Part shown: positions 8,930 through 16,971 of the stretch, piece by piece
Numbering within the stretch: position 1 is the stretch's first letter
Layout of the letters: each line of letters starts with the position of its first letter
NCBI GenBank assembly: GCA_024508675.1
Contig: JANINQ010000021.1
Coordinates: 496,001 to 560,000 of the forward strand
Source: Afipia sp.
GTDB lineage: Bacteria; Pseudomonadota; Alphaproteobacteria; Rhizobiales; Xanthobacteraceae
DNA: 64,000 nt
Direction of reading: 5' to 3'
Position numbers and translations under genes: made by a program
The notes under the pieces: model-generated
Seen by the model: only the letters and a program-made list of their open reading frames with translations
The model's database searches: none
Told to the model about the DNA's origin: nothing

Positions 8930-10225
8930 ATGCGCCGCCTGCCCTTTTATTACGGCTGGATCATCGTCGCCGTAACCTTCGTCACCATGGGCATCGGTGT
9001 GAATGCCCGCACCTCGTTCTCGCTGTTTTTCTCGCCCATCGTTGACGAGTTCGGCTGGGATCGCGGCATCACAGCGGGCGCATTCTCGGTCGGCTTTCTG
9101 GTCTCGGCATTGCTCAGCCCGTTGATGGGCAAGCTGATGGACCGCACCGGCCCGCGCACGGTGATGGAGCTCGGCGTGCTGCTGATGGGCGCAGGCCTGC
9201 TGCTCGCACCGCTGACGACGCAGCCCTGGCATCTTTATGTCACAATCGGCTGTCTTGTCGGCGCGGGAAGCATCTGCCTCGGCTATTCGGGCCAATCGCT
9301 GTTTCTCCCGAACTGGTTCGTCAGGAAGCGCGGCCTCGCGGTAGGGCTCGCCTTCGCGGGAGTCGGCATCGGCTCCATCATCATCCTGCCGTGGGTGCAA
9401 TTTCTGATCGACAGAAGCGGCTGGCGCGCCGCGAGCTGGGCCATGGGCATTCTCGTGCTAGTCGTCCTCATCCCGCTCAACCTGTTGCTGCGCAAACGCC
9501 CCGAAGACATCGGCCTGCAGCCGGACGGCGACGCCGCGCCAACAGCCACAACTGCCGCGCCACCCTCGAACGTGGTCGATCCGGAATGGGTGGCTGTGGA
9601 CTGGACACTCGGGCGCGCGATGCGCACCGCACGATTCTGGTGGATTTCACTCGGCTACTTCTGCGGCCTTTATGTCTGGTACGCCGTGCAGGTGCATCAG
9701 ACCAAGTATCTTGTCGAGATCGGATTCAGTTCGACATCCGCGGCATGGGCGCTGGGCATGGTCAGCCTGATCGGCATTCCGGGTCAGATCGCGCTCGGTT
9801 ATCTGTCGGATCGCATCGGCCGCGAATGGATCTGGACTATCTCGTCGCTCGGCTTTGCGATCTGTTTCGCCATGCTGATTGCGCTGCAGTCCGCACCGAC
9901 GCTGCTGCTGGTCTATGTCATGGTCATCGCGCAGGGCGCGCTGGGTTATGGCTTCACCTCGATTATGGGCGCGGTGGTCGCCGAGATTTTTCAGGGTAAG
10001 CACTTTGGAACGATCTTCGGCACGATTGGTTTTACAGCGCTGGCCGGCGGCGCAGCCGGGCCTTGGGTCACCGGCATCCTGCACGACATCTACGGCGACT
10101 ACACGCTGGCCTTCGTGATCGGCATCGCGGTCAGCGGCCTTTCCGCAGCCGCGATCTGGCTTGCGGCCCCGCGCAACGTCCGTGCCGTCGCCGGCCGCAT
10201 GGACCGGATCGCAAAGCCGGCCTAG
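8930..10225 (+). CDS. MFS transporter, monocarboxylate/oxalate-formate antiporter-like
   Basis: 431-residue major-facilitator carrier with about 12 membrane segments in two halves and a charged central loop (about residues 185-230, rich in Ala, Thr and Pro). The start FYYGWIIVAVTFVTMGIGV and the loop motif GKLMDRTGPRTVM (MFS motif A variant, about 64-76) resemble the monocarboxylate porter / OFA group. A repeated DRIGRE motif marks the second half (about 285). The substrate is unknown. Its stop codon interlocks with that of the opposite-strand gene ending at 10222. Confidence 0.88.
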   Translation: MRRLPFYYGWIIVAVTFVTMGIGVNARTSFSLFFSPIVDEFGWDRGITAGAFSVGFLVSALLSPLMGKLMDRTGPRTVMELGVLLMGAGLLLAPLTTQPWHLYVTIGCLVGAGSICLGYSGQSLFLPNWFVRKRGLAVGLAFAGVGIGSIIILPWVQFLIDRSGWRAASWAMGILVLVVLIPLNLLLRKRPEDIGLQPDGDAAPTATTAAPPSNVVDPEWVAVDWTLGRAMRTARFWWISLGYFCGLYVWYAVQVHQTKYLVEIGFSSTSAAWALGMVSLIGIPGQIALGYLSDRIGREWIWTISSLGFAICFAMLIALQSAPTLLLVYVMVIAQGALGYGFTSIMGAVVAEIFQGKHFGTIFGTIGFTALAGGAAGPWVTGILHDIYGDYTLAFVIGIAVSGLSAAAIWLAAPRNVRAVAGRMDRIAKPA

Positions 10226-10830
10226 TCCAGTCCAATCTGCGCGCGATAGCCGGCACGCAGCGCATTCACGATGGACGGCGGCGTCAGCAGCATTGCGGCC
10301 GTGAGGTCTGTTTGGGCGCGGCTGTAACCGGCAAACGACCAGCGCCACGCGTTGCCCTTGGCAATCAGATAGCTCTCGCCATCTGTTGCAACCATCGCAC
10401 CATCTGGCAGTTCCGAGATCGGCACGGGCAGTGAGTGCAGCCGTTTCACGCGGCCCTCGATCCGTTCGCTGTGAAGTCTCGCGTCCATTTCGGTTGCATA
10501 GGGCTTCACGAAGCCGTTGCCCTCGGCCCATGCATCGCGAAATGCTGTTGCATCATCGCGGCGGCAATAGAAGCAGGGCCGATGCCCTGCCGCGAAGGAT
10601 GTCGCCTCGTCGAGGAAGAACAGCTCCGTCCAGCTTCGGCGGCTCATCACCTTGCGCCTGCGCCCGCGAAACTCGCAGACGCAGGTGATCCACGCTTTCG
10701 ACGACCAACGCCGATTCAGCAGCGTCTTCGTCGCCGGATCGTGGATAATGCCGCGATTGCCTGTGAAGTGTCCGCGATGCGCAGTCGCGACAATTTCACC
10801 GAACGGCGACACACGGTTTTGCAGGGGCAT
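10222..10830 (-). CDS. Conserved hypothetical protein with four-cysteine, Ada-like metal-binding pattern
   Basis: 202-residue protein I cannot name. It has a Cys pair CVC (C50, C52) in a strand-like stretch WITCVCEF. Then ELFFLDEATSFAAGHRPCFYCRR follows, with C86 and C89 (residues 69-91). The pattern [FF]-acidic/Ala turn-A-G-x-R-P-C-x-x-C-R is very like the second half of the Ada methylphosphotriester zinc domain, and a Cys pair about 35 residues upstream would complete a four-Cys site. No helix-turn-helix or methyltransferase domain is present. The C-terminal 70 residues (WRWSFAGYSRA, PPSIVNALRAGY) are unlike anything I recognise. It starts at ATG 10830 and overlaps the convergent MFS gene by four bases. 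Confidence 0.75.
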   Translation of the reverse strand: MPLQNRVSPFGEIVATAHRGHFTGNRGIIHDPATKTLLNRRWSSKAWITCVCEFRGRRRKVMSRRSWTELFFLDEATSFAAGHRPCFYCRRDDATAFRDAWAEGNGFVKPYATEMDARLHSERIEGRVKRLHSLPVPISELPDGAMVATDGESYLIAKGNAWRWSFAGYSRAQTDLTAAMLLTPPSIVNALRAGYRAQIGLD

Positions 10831-10868
10831 CGTGCCTCACTTCAAGTCGTCGCACGAACTTTCAACAT

Positions 10869-10987
10869 GTCGTCCCGGCGAAGGCCGGGACCCATAACCA
10901 CAGCCTCTCGGAAAGGTCAGGCAGCCGAAGACGTCTTCGAAAAACACACCGACAGGGAGTATGGGTCCCGGCCTTCGCCGGGACGAC
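10869..10987. repeat. Dispersed inverted repeat, family A, copy 2
   Basis: A 26-base arm at 10869-10894 (beginning GTCGTCCCGGCGAAGGCC) is perfectly reverse-complementary to 10962-10987. The two are separated by 67 bases that share two short blocks with copy 1 (6550-6664). It lies between the gene ending its upstream side at 10830 and the dehydrogenase ending at 11015. Confidence 0.9.
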
Positions 10988-11014
10988 CCGAAATCCGTAA
11001 AAGAGACGCGATCT

Positions 11015-12004
11015 TCAGTTCAGCACATCCTGATTGATGACATTCTCGCGGATCGGATTGCCGTCGAGCGCGCTCAGGATGTTCTTCGCGGTCTGCAAGC
11101 TCATGCGATCGAGCGCCTCGCGCGTCACGCCCGCGACATGGGGCGCGGTGATGACATTGTCGAGTTTGAACAGCGGATGGTCCGGCCGGGGCGGTTCCTG
11201 CGCGAACACGTCGACGCCTGCGCCCGCAATCTTGCCTGATGTCAGCGCCGCATACAGCGCATCCTCATCGACGATGCCGCCGCGCGCTGTGTTGATCAGA
11301 TACGCTGTCGGCTTCATCCGTTGAAGCTGAGCCGTGCTGAACATGTTGACCGTCTCCGGCGATTTCGGGCAATGGATGGTTAGGAAATCGGCGCGCGGCA
11401 GCGCCGCGTTGAGGTCAGTCACATATTCCGCCTCGGCAGCTTCGACCGCAGAAGCAGGCTTGAACGGATCGTAGACCAGCACATTCATTTCCATCGCCAC
11501 CAGCCGCTTGACCGTTCGCGTACCGATCCGGCCGAAGCCAATCACCAGCGCCGTCTTGCCGAGCAGATCGTAAGGGATCGCGCCAAGACGCTTGGTCCAG
11601 TTGCCGCTCTTGACCAGATGATCCAGTTCGGCGGCGCGTTTGGCCAGCGACAGCATCATGAACAAGGCGCACTCCGCCACTGATGGCGAATTCGCGATGC
11701 CCGTTGTCATCAGCGGAATCTTGTTGGCGCTGAGCGCCTTCACATCCACGGCGTCATAGCCGACGCCGATGCGCGTCACCACGCGCATCTCACCGGACGA
11801 TACGATCTCGTTGGCGCCGAAGGCCGTCGCGCCCAGCGCCACGCCGTTCACCGGGGCATGCTGGCGCAGCATTTCGTTGAAATCCGGCGCGGAAATAGTA
11901 TTCGGAAATTCCACGGCCTCGATGTCCTCGCGCTCCCGCAGCAGCGCCCAGCCTCCCGGCGACAGGGTTTCCACAATCAGCAGTTTCTTCTTGTTGGTGG
12001 CCAT
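11015..12004 (-). CDS. NAD-dependent D-2-hydroxyacid dehydrogenase (SerA/PGDH-like)
   Basis: 329-residue oxidoreductase interconverting a 2-hydroxyacid and a 2-oxoacid. The NAD motif is GFGRIG at 156-161 with the strand-end acidic residue in VYDP (about 178-181). The catalytic set R241 (NTARGG), E270 (FAQEPP) and H289 (APHVAG) is complete. It lacks the C-terminal ACT domain of long phosphoglycerate dehydrogenases, so serine synthesis is unlikely. The ATG at 12004 has AGGGGATGAA upstream. It is divergent from the RraA-family gene (188 bases), a pairing that fits catabolism of a hydroxy- or oxoacid through an aldolase. Confidence 0.9.
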   Translation of the reverse strand: MATNKKKLLIVETLSPGGWALLREREDIEAVEFPNTISAPDFNEMLRQHAPVNGVALGATAFGANEIVSSGEMRVVTRIGVGYDAVDVKALSANKIPLMTTGIANSPSVAECALFMMLSLAKRAAELDHLVKSGNWTKRLGAIPYDLLGKTALVIGFGRIGTRTVKRLVAMEMNVLVYDPFKPASAVEAAEAEYVTDLNAALPRADFLTIHCPKSPETVNMFSTAQLQRMKPTAYLINTARGGIVDEDALYAALTSGKIAGAGVDVFAQEPPRPDHPLFKLDNVITAPHVAGVTREALDRMSLQTAKNILSALDGNPIRENVINQDVLN

Positions 12005-12191
12005 TTCATCCCCTGATGCTTTGTTGATTTTGAATCGGCGTGAGGTGCAAGCCGCCTATCATCGCCTCCTTTGACCTCCTCCCGCAAGCCGGGAAAGCAT
12101 CAAGCTCACCCTTGCCGCGCGCCTGCTGCAAAGGCACACTCGCCGCGTCTGCCATCCCGGCTGCAAACAACCAACAACAGGAGATAAACCC

Positions 12192-12905
12192 GTGCCCCAG
12201 TCCGCGCCCCATCCAGCATCCCTGCTCGAAACACTGGCGCGCTGGGACACGCCGACCATCTGCAATGCGCTGGAAGTGGTCGCGCCGGAACGCCGCCTGA
12301 TCGGCTACACCACCAGGCCGCTGGTCTGCCCGTTTCCGGACCTGCCGCCGATGGTCGGCTACGCCCGCACCGCAACAATCCGCGCCACCTCGCCCTCGAG
12401 CCTGTCACCGGCGGATCAGCGCGCCCAGCGGCTGGCTTATTATGAGTATTGCGGAACGGGTTCTGGCCCGCGCATCAGCGTCATTCAGGATCTCGACGGA
12501 ATCAACATCGGCTTTGGCGCCTTCTGGGGCGAAGTGAACAGCTCGGTTCACAAGGCGCTCGGTTGCCTCGGCGTCGTCACCGACGGATCGATCCGTGACA
12601 TTCCGGCCTGGGCGCCGGGCTTCCAGGCGCTGGCCGGAAACATCGGCCCTTCCCATGCCTTCGTCCATCTCGCCGGATTCGGCGAAACGGTGTGCGTCGC
12701 AGGCATGACAGTCAGCTCGGATGACCTGATCCACGCCGACCGTCACGGCGCGGTCGTGATTCCGGCCAACATCGCGGAGAAACTTCCCGACGCGGCAAGA
12801 CTCTGCGAGCGGCGCGAGGAGCCGATCCTCAGCATCGCACGCGACCCGTCGTTCACGGTCGCGAAGCTGAAAGAGGCGCTGGCCAAAGCGGCCGAGATTC
12901 ACTAG
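12192..12905 (+). CDS. RraA-family protein, HMG/CHA aldolase-like
   Basis: 237-residue member of the RraA/dimethylmenaquinone-methyltransferase fold. In metabolic members this is a class II aldolase or decarboxylase for 4-hydroxy-4-methyl-2-oxoglutarate and similar oxoacids. The signature GCLGVVTDGSIRDIPAW (about 124-140) holds the conserved R135-D136 that orient pyruvate and metal. The start is GTG at 12192, chosen because AGGAG sits eight bases before it. Despite old annotations it has no methyltransferase motif. RNase E inhibition is an alternative function, but the longer length and the neighbouring dehydrogenase favour an enzyme. A small hairpin (12905-12922) directly follows the stop codon. 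Confidence 0.85.
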   Translation: MPQSAPHPASLLETLARWDTPTICNALEVVAPERRLIGYTTRPLVCPFPDLPPMVGYARTATIRATSPSSLSPADQRAQRLAYYEYCGTGSGPRISVIQDLDGINIGFGAFWGEVNSSVHKALGCLGVVTDGSIRDIPAWAPGFQALAGNIGPSHAFVHLAGFGETVCVAGMTVSSDDLIHADRHGAVVIPANIAEKLPDAARLCERREEPILSIARDPSFTVAKLKEALAKAAEIH

Positions 12906-12922
12906 CGCGGCAAAAGCCGCGC
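12905..12922 (+). terminator. Short GC hairpin after the RraA-family gene
   Basis: GCGCGGC, loop AAAA, GCCGCGC, starting at the last base of the stop codon. No U-tract follows, so it may attenuate rather than end transcription before the small reading frame at 12960. Confidence 0.45.
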
Positions 12923-12959
12923 CCCTCCCTGATATGTGCAATTTGCGGAAGGATATTCC

Positions 12960-13046
12960 ATGAAAGTCGCGCTCGGCGTCGTCGTTGGACTGGTGATCGG
13001 GTTTCTCGCCATGACCTGGTACAAGACCGGCCACCTGCCGTTTTGA
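12960..13046 (+). CDS. Probable 28-residue single-span membrane microprotein
   Basis: Short frame ATG-TGA encoding a peptide that starts MKVALGVVVGLVIGFLAMTW and ends YKTGHLPF. There is one Lys at the N-terminus, an unbroken hydrophobic stretch of about 17 residues rich in Gly and Val, then a polar aromatic tail: the standard shape of a single-pass inner-membrane microprotein. GGAAGGA lies seven to eight bases upstream of the ATG. It ends 27 bases before selO, so it may be cotranscribed. I do not recognise the peptide. Chance reading frames of this size are common, so the case rests on the ribosome site and composition. Confidence 0.5.
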   Translation: MKVALGVVVGLVIGFLAMTWYKTGHLPF

Positions 13047-13073
13047 TGGCCGTGTGAAACAATTCGGAGCCCA

Positions 13074-14492
13074 ATGCCTGTCTCACCTCAATACCGCGCT
13101 TCCACCAGCCATGCTGCACTTGGCCCGGACTTCTATGATGTCGTCGCGGCAGCGGAGTTTCCCGAGCACATCCTGCGCTATCGCAACCAGCGTGCGGCAA
13201 AGTCCGTCGGGCTGGATACGCTCAGCGACGAGGAGTGGATCGCGCATTTCGGGCGCTTCGAACCGCTGAAAGACACCTTCGAAAATCCGCTGGCGCTGCG
13301 CTATCACGGCCATCAGTTTCGCGTTTACAACCACGAACTCGGCGACGGCCGTGGCTTCCTGTTTGCTCAACTGCGCGATGACAAAGGCCGCCTGCTCGAT
13401 CTCGCCACCAAGGGCAGCGGCAAAACGCCTTGGTCGCGCACCGCCGACGGACGGTTGACGCTCAAGGGCGGCGTGCGTGAAGTGCTCGCCACCTCAATGC
13501 TGGAAGCGCTCGGTGTCGATACTTCGAAGACGTTCAGTCTCATCGAGACCGGAGAAGAACTGGTGCGCGGCGACGAGCCCTCGCCCACCCGGTCGTCCGT
13601 GATGGTGCGGCTGAGCCATTCGCATATCCGGATCGGCTCGTTCCAGCGGCAGGCGTTTCTTCGCAGCCCGGAGAATATTCAGAAGCTGCTGGACTACACC
13701 ATCAGGACCTACATGCCCGATGTCTGGCACGACGAGCCGGCGGCGCGCGCCATCGCGTTTCTTGAAGAGGTTTGCCGCCGCGTCGCGCGGGTCGGCGCGC
13801 AGTGGATGGCAGCAGGGTTCGTCCATGGCGTGCTCAACACCGACAACATCAACGTCACCGGCGAGAGCTTCGACTATGGCCCATGGCGGTTTCTGCCGGT
13901 GCTCGATCCGAACTTTACTGCGGCGTATTTCGACGAGAGCGGGCTTTATGCCTATGGCCGCCAGCCGGATGCACTGTTCTGGAATGTCACGCGACTGGCG
14001 GAATGCCTGCTCGGCATTGCCGATCAGCCAACCCTCGAGAAAGCACTCGGCGTGTTCGAACCGGCGATCCGGCGGGAGTTCACCGATGCGATGGTGAAGC
14101 GGCTGGGTGTTCAGTCACGCGGCCCTGTACTCGACAACGAACTGGTGCGCGCGCTGTGGGTGTTTCTGGCGGGAACGAAAGCGCCATTCGAGCAAACCTT
14201 CTTCGACTGGTTTGGAGGACTGGCGAGCAGCGAACGCTCCACGCGCAGTCCGTCGAAGGACTTCTATGCAATGGAATCGTTTGCAGCCGTCCGCGACGCG
14301 TTGCAGGACTACGTGCCGCGCGAGGGAATTGATCTCGCGAGTCCCTTCTTTACACGAAGGGATGCCTGCTCGATGCTGATCGATGAAGTGGAAGCAATCT
14401 GGAAACCGATCGCGGACAGCGACGACTGGTCGGTGTTTCACGCCAAGCTCGAAGCCATCGACCAGATGCGTGAGGCGTATGGGCTGGGATAA
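13074..14492 (+). CDS. selO: Protein adenylyltransferase SelO (YdiU/UPF0061 family)
   Basis: 472-residue pseudokinase-fold enzyme that transfers AMP to Ser, Thr or Tyr of target proteins, linked to redox stress in known members. The family start RYHGHQFRVYNHELGDGRG (about 76-94) is present. The ATP-site lysine is K113 in KGSGKTPWSR and the paired glutamate is E136 in GGVREVLATS, the same numbers as in E. coli SelO. The metal and catalytic loop HGVLNTDN (251-258) and DYGPW (267-271) follow. No selenocysteine or terminal Cys is apparent. The length is near the usual 480. The ATG at 13074 has CGGAG just upstream. Confidence 0.94.
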   Translation: MPVSPQYRASTSHAALGPDFYDVVAAAEFPEHILRYRNQRAAKSVGLDTLSDEEWIAHFGRFEPLKDTFENPLALRYHGHQFRVYNHELGDGRGFLFAQLRDDKGRLLDLATKGSGKTPWSRTADGRLTLKGGVREVLATSMLEALGVDTSKTFSLIETGEELVRGDEPSPTRSSVMVRLSHSHIRIGSFQRQAFLRSPENIQKLLDYTIRTYMPDVWHDEPAARAIAFLEEVCRRVARVGAQWMAAGFVHGVLNTDNINVTGESFDYGPWRFLPVLDPNFTAAYFDESGLYAYGRQPDALFWNVTRLAECLLGIADQPTLEKALGVFEPAIRREFTDAMVKRLGVQSRGPVLDNELVRALWVFLAGTKAPFEQTFFDWFGGLASSERSTRSPSKDFYAMESFAAVRDALQDYVPREGIDLASPFFTRRDACSMLIDEVEAIWKPIADSDDWSVFHAKLEAIDQMREAYGLG

Positions 14493-14503
14493 GATTCTCA
14501 GTA

Positions 14504-14614
14504 CGTCATTCCGGACAGCCCGCACAGCGGGCTGATCCGGAATCCAGATGAGTTCATCGACAATCACTGTGAGATTCCGGGTTCGCTCGCGAACGCTCGC
14601 GCCCCGGAATGACG
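14504..14614. repeat. Dispersed inverted repeat, family E
   Basis: The left half 14504-14546 begins CGTCATTCCGGACAGCCCGC and contains its own AGCCCGC/GCGGGCT hairpin. The right half (about 14573-14614) ends CGCCCCGGAATGACG, complementary to the left end. It fills the gap between convergent selO and the flavin oxidoreductase and could stop transcription from both sides. Confidence 0.8.
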
Positions 14615-14621
14615 GAGTTCC

Positions 14622-15635
14622 TTACGCCACCTTCTTGCGTGGTGTTGCAGCGGTGAAATTACCGTCAAGAAAGCCGGTCAGGCGCTTGCGGATGATGAAC
14701 TCCGCATCTGCCATGATCCGGTCGATCAGTTCCTTGCAGGTCGGAATGTCGTGGATCAGGCCAACCATCATGCCGCAGCTCCAGGCGCCTGCGTCCATCT
14801 CGCCTTCCAGCATCACCTTCGGATAGACACCGGCCACCTGGTCCATAATGTCCTCGATCTTGAGGCTCTTGCCCTTTTCCTTCTCGATCTCGATCAGCTT
14901 CTCGACATTCTTGTTGGTGAGAACGCGCTCGGTGTTGCGCAGCGCGCGCATCACGAGACGCGTATCGAGTTCGGTCGCCTTCAGCAGCGCCTGCTTCACG
15001 TTCGGATGAACCGGTGCTTCCTTGGTGGCGATGAAACGTGTGCCCATGTTCATGCCCTGCGCACCCATGGCGAGCGCCGCCACAAGGCTTCGCGCGTCGG
15101 CCATGCCGCCCGAGGCGACGAACGGAATCGTCAGTTCCTCTTCCGCGCGCGGCAGCAGGATCATGTTCGGCATATCATCTTCGCCGGGATGTCCGCCGCA
15201 CTCGAAACCGTCAACGCTGACCGCGTCGCAACCGATCGCTTCAGCCTTGAGTGAATGACGGACCGAGGTGCACTTGTGAATGACCTTGATGCCGGCGGCC
15301 TTCAGCGCAGGCATATACTGCTCCGGGCTGCGGCCTGCGGTTTCGACCGCCTTGATGCCCGCTTCCTTGATGACCTGAATGTATTCCGGATACGGCGGCG
15401 CGGCGAAGGTCGGCAGGAAGGTCAGGTTCACGCCGAACGGCTTGTCGGTCATGTCCTTGCACTTGGCAATTTCCTTCGCCAGCAACTCCGGCGTCTTCTG
15501 CGTCAGGCCGGTGATGATGCCGAGACCACCCGCGTTCGAGACGGCGGATGCAAGCTCCGCGAAGCCGACATAGTGCATGCCGCCCTGAATGATCGGGTGC
15601 TGGATGCCGAACAGTTCCGTAATCGCCGTTTTCAT
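14622..15635 (-). CDS. NAD(P)H-dependent flavin oxidoreductase, nitronate monooxygenase family
   Basis: 337-residue FMN TIM-barrel protein of the 2-nitropropane dioxygenase/FabK-like family. The start ITELFGIQHPIIQGGMHYVG (about 3-22) holds the FMN-loop PIIQGGM. GFECGGHPGED (about 142-152) supplies the conserved GGH, and PFVASGGMADARSLVAALAMGAQGMNMGTRF (about 172-202) the phosphate-binding glycines. These are the standard nitronate monooxygenase signatures. In vivo it may detoxify nitronates or reduce an enoyl or quinone substrate; the family is poor at predicting this. GAGAGGAA precedes the ATG. Confidence 0.9.
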   Translation of the reverse strand: MKTAITELFGIQHPIIQGGMHYVGFAELASAVSNAGGLGIITGLTQKTPELLAKEIAKCKDMTDKPFGVNLTFLPTFAAPPYPEYIQVIKEAGIKAVETAGRSPEQYMPALKAAGIKVIHKCTSVRHSLKAEAIGCDAVSVDGFECGGHPGEDDMPNMILLPRAEEELTIPFVASGGMADARSLVAALAMGAQGMNMGTRFIATKEAPVHPNVKQALLKATELDTRLVMRALRNTERVLTNKNVEKLIEIEKEKGKSLKIEDIMDQVAGVYPKVMLEGEMDAGAWSCGMMVGLIHDIPTCKELIDRIMADAEFIIRKRLTGFLDGNFTAATPRKKVA

Positions 15636-15879
15636 GTGTTTCCTCTCTCAGGATTTCGAATTCCGAAATTTCATATTCGCCCGTCCGTGGCCGGACTGTT
15701 GATCCCATCGTTACCGAGGCTGACACGGGGCGACAATGCTTTGGCCTGTCAGGGCAGCCATGTTTTCAGTTCTAAAAAAGAACGTATCAGGATGATTCAG
15801 GGCGTCAACTGGTGGCCAAAGGTCATGGCAGCGTGTATCAGAGCGGCCATAACTCCATTGTCCCGCAACGGAATTTCGC

Positions 15880-16926
15880 GTGAGCCAGTCCCAGCCCGTC
15901 AAGCCATTTCTTGAAGTCCTATCCGGACGCCGCCAGAGCGTGCCGCCGATCTGGATGATGCGGCAGGCTGGCCGCTATCTGCCGGAGTATCGCGAGTTGC
16001 GAGCCACGGCGGGCAGCTTTCTCGACCTCTGCTTCAATCCGGAATGGGCGGCCGAGGTGACACTGCAACCGATCCGCCGGTTCGGTTTCGATGCCGCAAT
16101 CATCTTTTCGGACATCCTTGTGATCCCTCACGCCCTCGGGCGCTCGGTCCGTTTCGAGGCAGGCGAAGGTCCCCGTCTCGATCCGCTCGATACGCCGGAA
16201 AAGATCGCGACGCTGGCGACCGCTGCCGACTTCACCAAGCTCGAGCCGGTCTATGAAGCACTTCGCCGCGTGCGCAGCGCGCTCAATCCAAAAGTTGCGC
16301 TGATCGGCTTCTGCGGCGCGCCGTGGACGGTCGCGACCTACATGGTTGCCGGACAGGGCACGCCGGATCAGGCTCCTGCACGCATGCTGGCCTATCGCGC
16401 ACCAGAGGCTTTTGCAAAAATCATCGACGTGCTGATCGAGAATTCGATTCAGTATCTGCTGGGGCAACTGGCTGCCGGCGCAGACGCACTGCAAATTTTC
16501 GACACATGGGCAGGCATCCTGCCGCCGCGCGAATTCCAGCGCTGGTCGGTCGAGCCGACACGGCGCATTGTCGAAGGCGTGCGCGCAAAAGCGCCACATG
16601 CAAAGATCATCGGCTTTCCGCGTGGCGCGGGCGCGCAGCTTCCGCTGTATGTCCAGCAGACACGCGTCGATGGCGTCAGCATCGACTGGGCTGCGGAGCC
16701 ATCACTGATCCGCGAACGCGTGCAGAACCGTGTTGCCGTACAGGGCAATCTCGATCCGCTGGCGCTGATTGCAGGCGGCGCAGCGCTCGATCGCGCGATC
16801 GACGATGCGCTGACGAATTACGCCGGTGGTCGTTACATCTTCAATCTCGGCCACGGCATCCAGCCGGAAACATCCATCGCGCATGTGGAGCAGATGCTCA
16901 AGCGTGTGCGGGCGTATAAGAGTTAG
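15880..16926 (+). CDS. hemE: Uroporphyrinogen decarboxylase
   Basis: 348-residue enzyme that removes four carboxyl groups from uroporphyrinogen III to give coproporphyrinogen III in haem synthesis. The signature [14 protein letters not shown] occupies residues 25-38 with the substrate-holding arginines. [14 protein letters not shown] (about 71-84) carries the key aspartate, and the C-terminal [11 protein letters not shown] has the conserved histidine. The start is GTG at 15880. It is convergent with hemC, separated only by a hairpin, an arrangement placing two early haem-pathway enzymes together but on separate transcripts. Confidence 0.96.
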   Translation: MSQSQPVKPFLEVLSGRRQSVPPIWMMRQAGRYLPEYRELRATAGSFLDLCFNPEWAAEVTLQPIRRFGFDAAIIFSDILVIPHALGRSVRFEAGEGPRLDPLDTPEKIATLATAADFTKLEPVYEALRRVRSALNPKVALIGFCGAPWTVATYMVAGQGTPDQAPARMLAYRAPEAFAKIIDVLIENSIQYLLGQLAAGADALQIFDTWAGILPPREFQRWSVEPTRRIVEGVRAKAPHAKIIGFPRGAGAQLPLYVQQTRVDGVSIDWAAEPSLIRERVQNRVAVQGNLDPLALIAGGAALDRAIDDALTNYAGGRYIFNLGHGIQPETSIAHVEQMLKRVRAYKS

Positions 16927-16933
16927 GAACCTT

Positions 16934-16959
16934 GTCGTCCCGGCCTTCGCTGGGACGAC
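16934..16959. terminator. Family-A hairpin between convergent hemE and hemC
   Basis: GTCGTCCC (16934-16941) pairs with GGGACGAC (16952-16959) around GGCCTTCGCT. It is the outer arm of the family-A repeat reduced to one hairpin, sitting in the 45-base gap between the two stop codons. Confidence 0.6.
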
Positions 16960-16971
16960 ACTCAATAATGC

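Noticed and set aside
12192-12905. Menaquinone methyltransferase
   Set aside because: Old family name only; the sequence lacks S-adenosylmethionine motifs and has the RraA/aldolase R-D signature.
15766-15790. GTTCTAAAAAAGAAC as an Irr box upstream of hemE
   Set aside because: The half-sites face the wrong way round (TTCT...AGAA), unlike TTTAGAA-N3-TTCTAAA.
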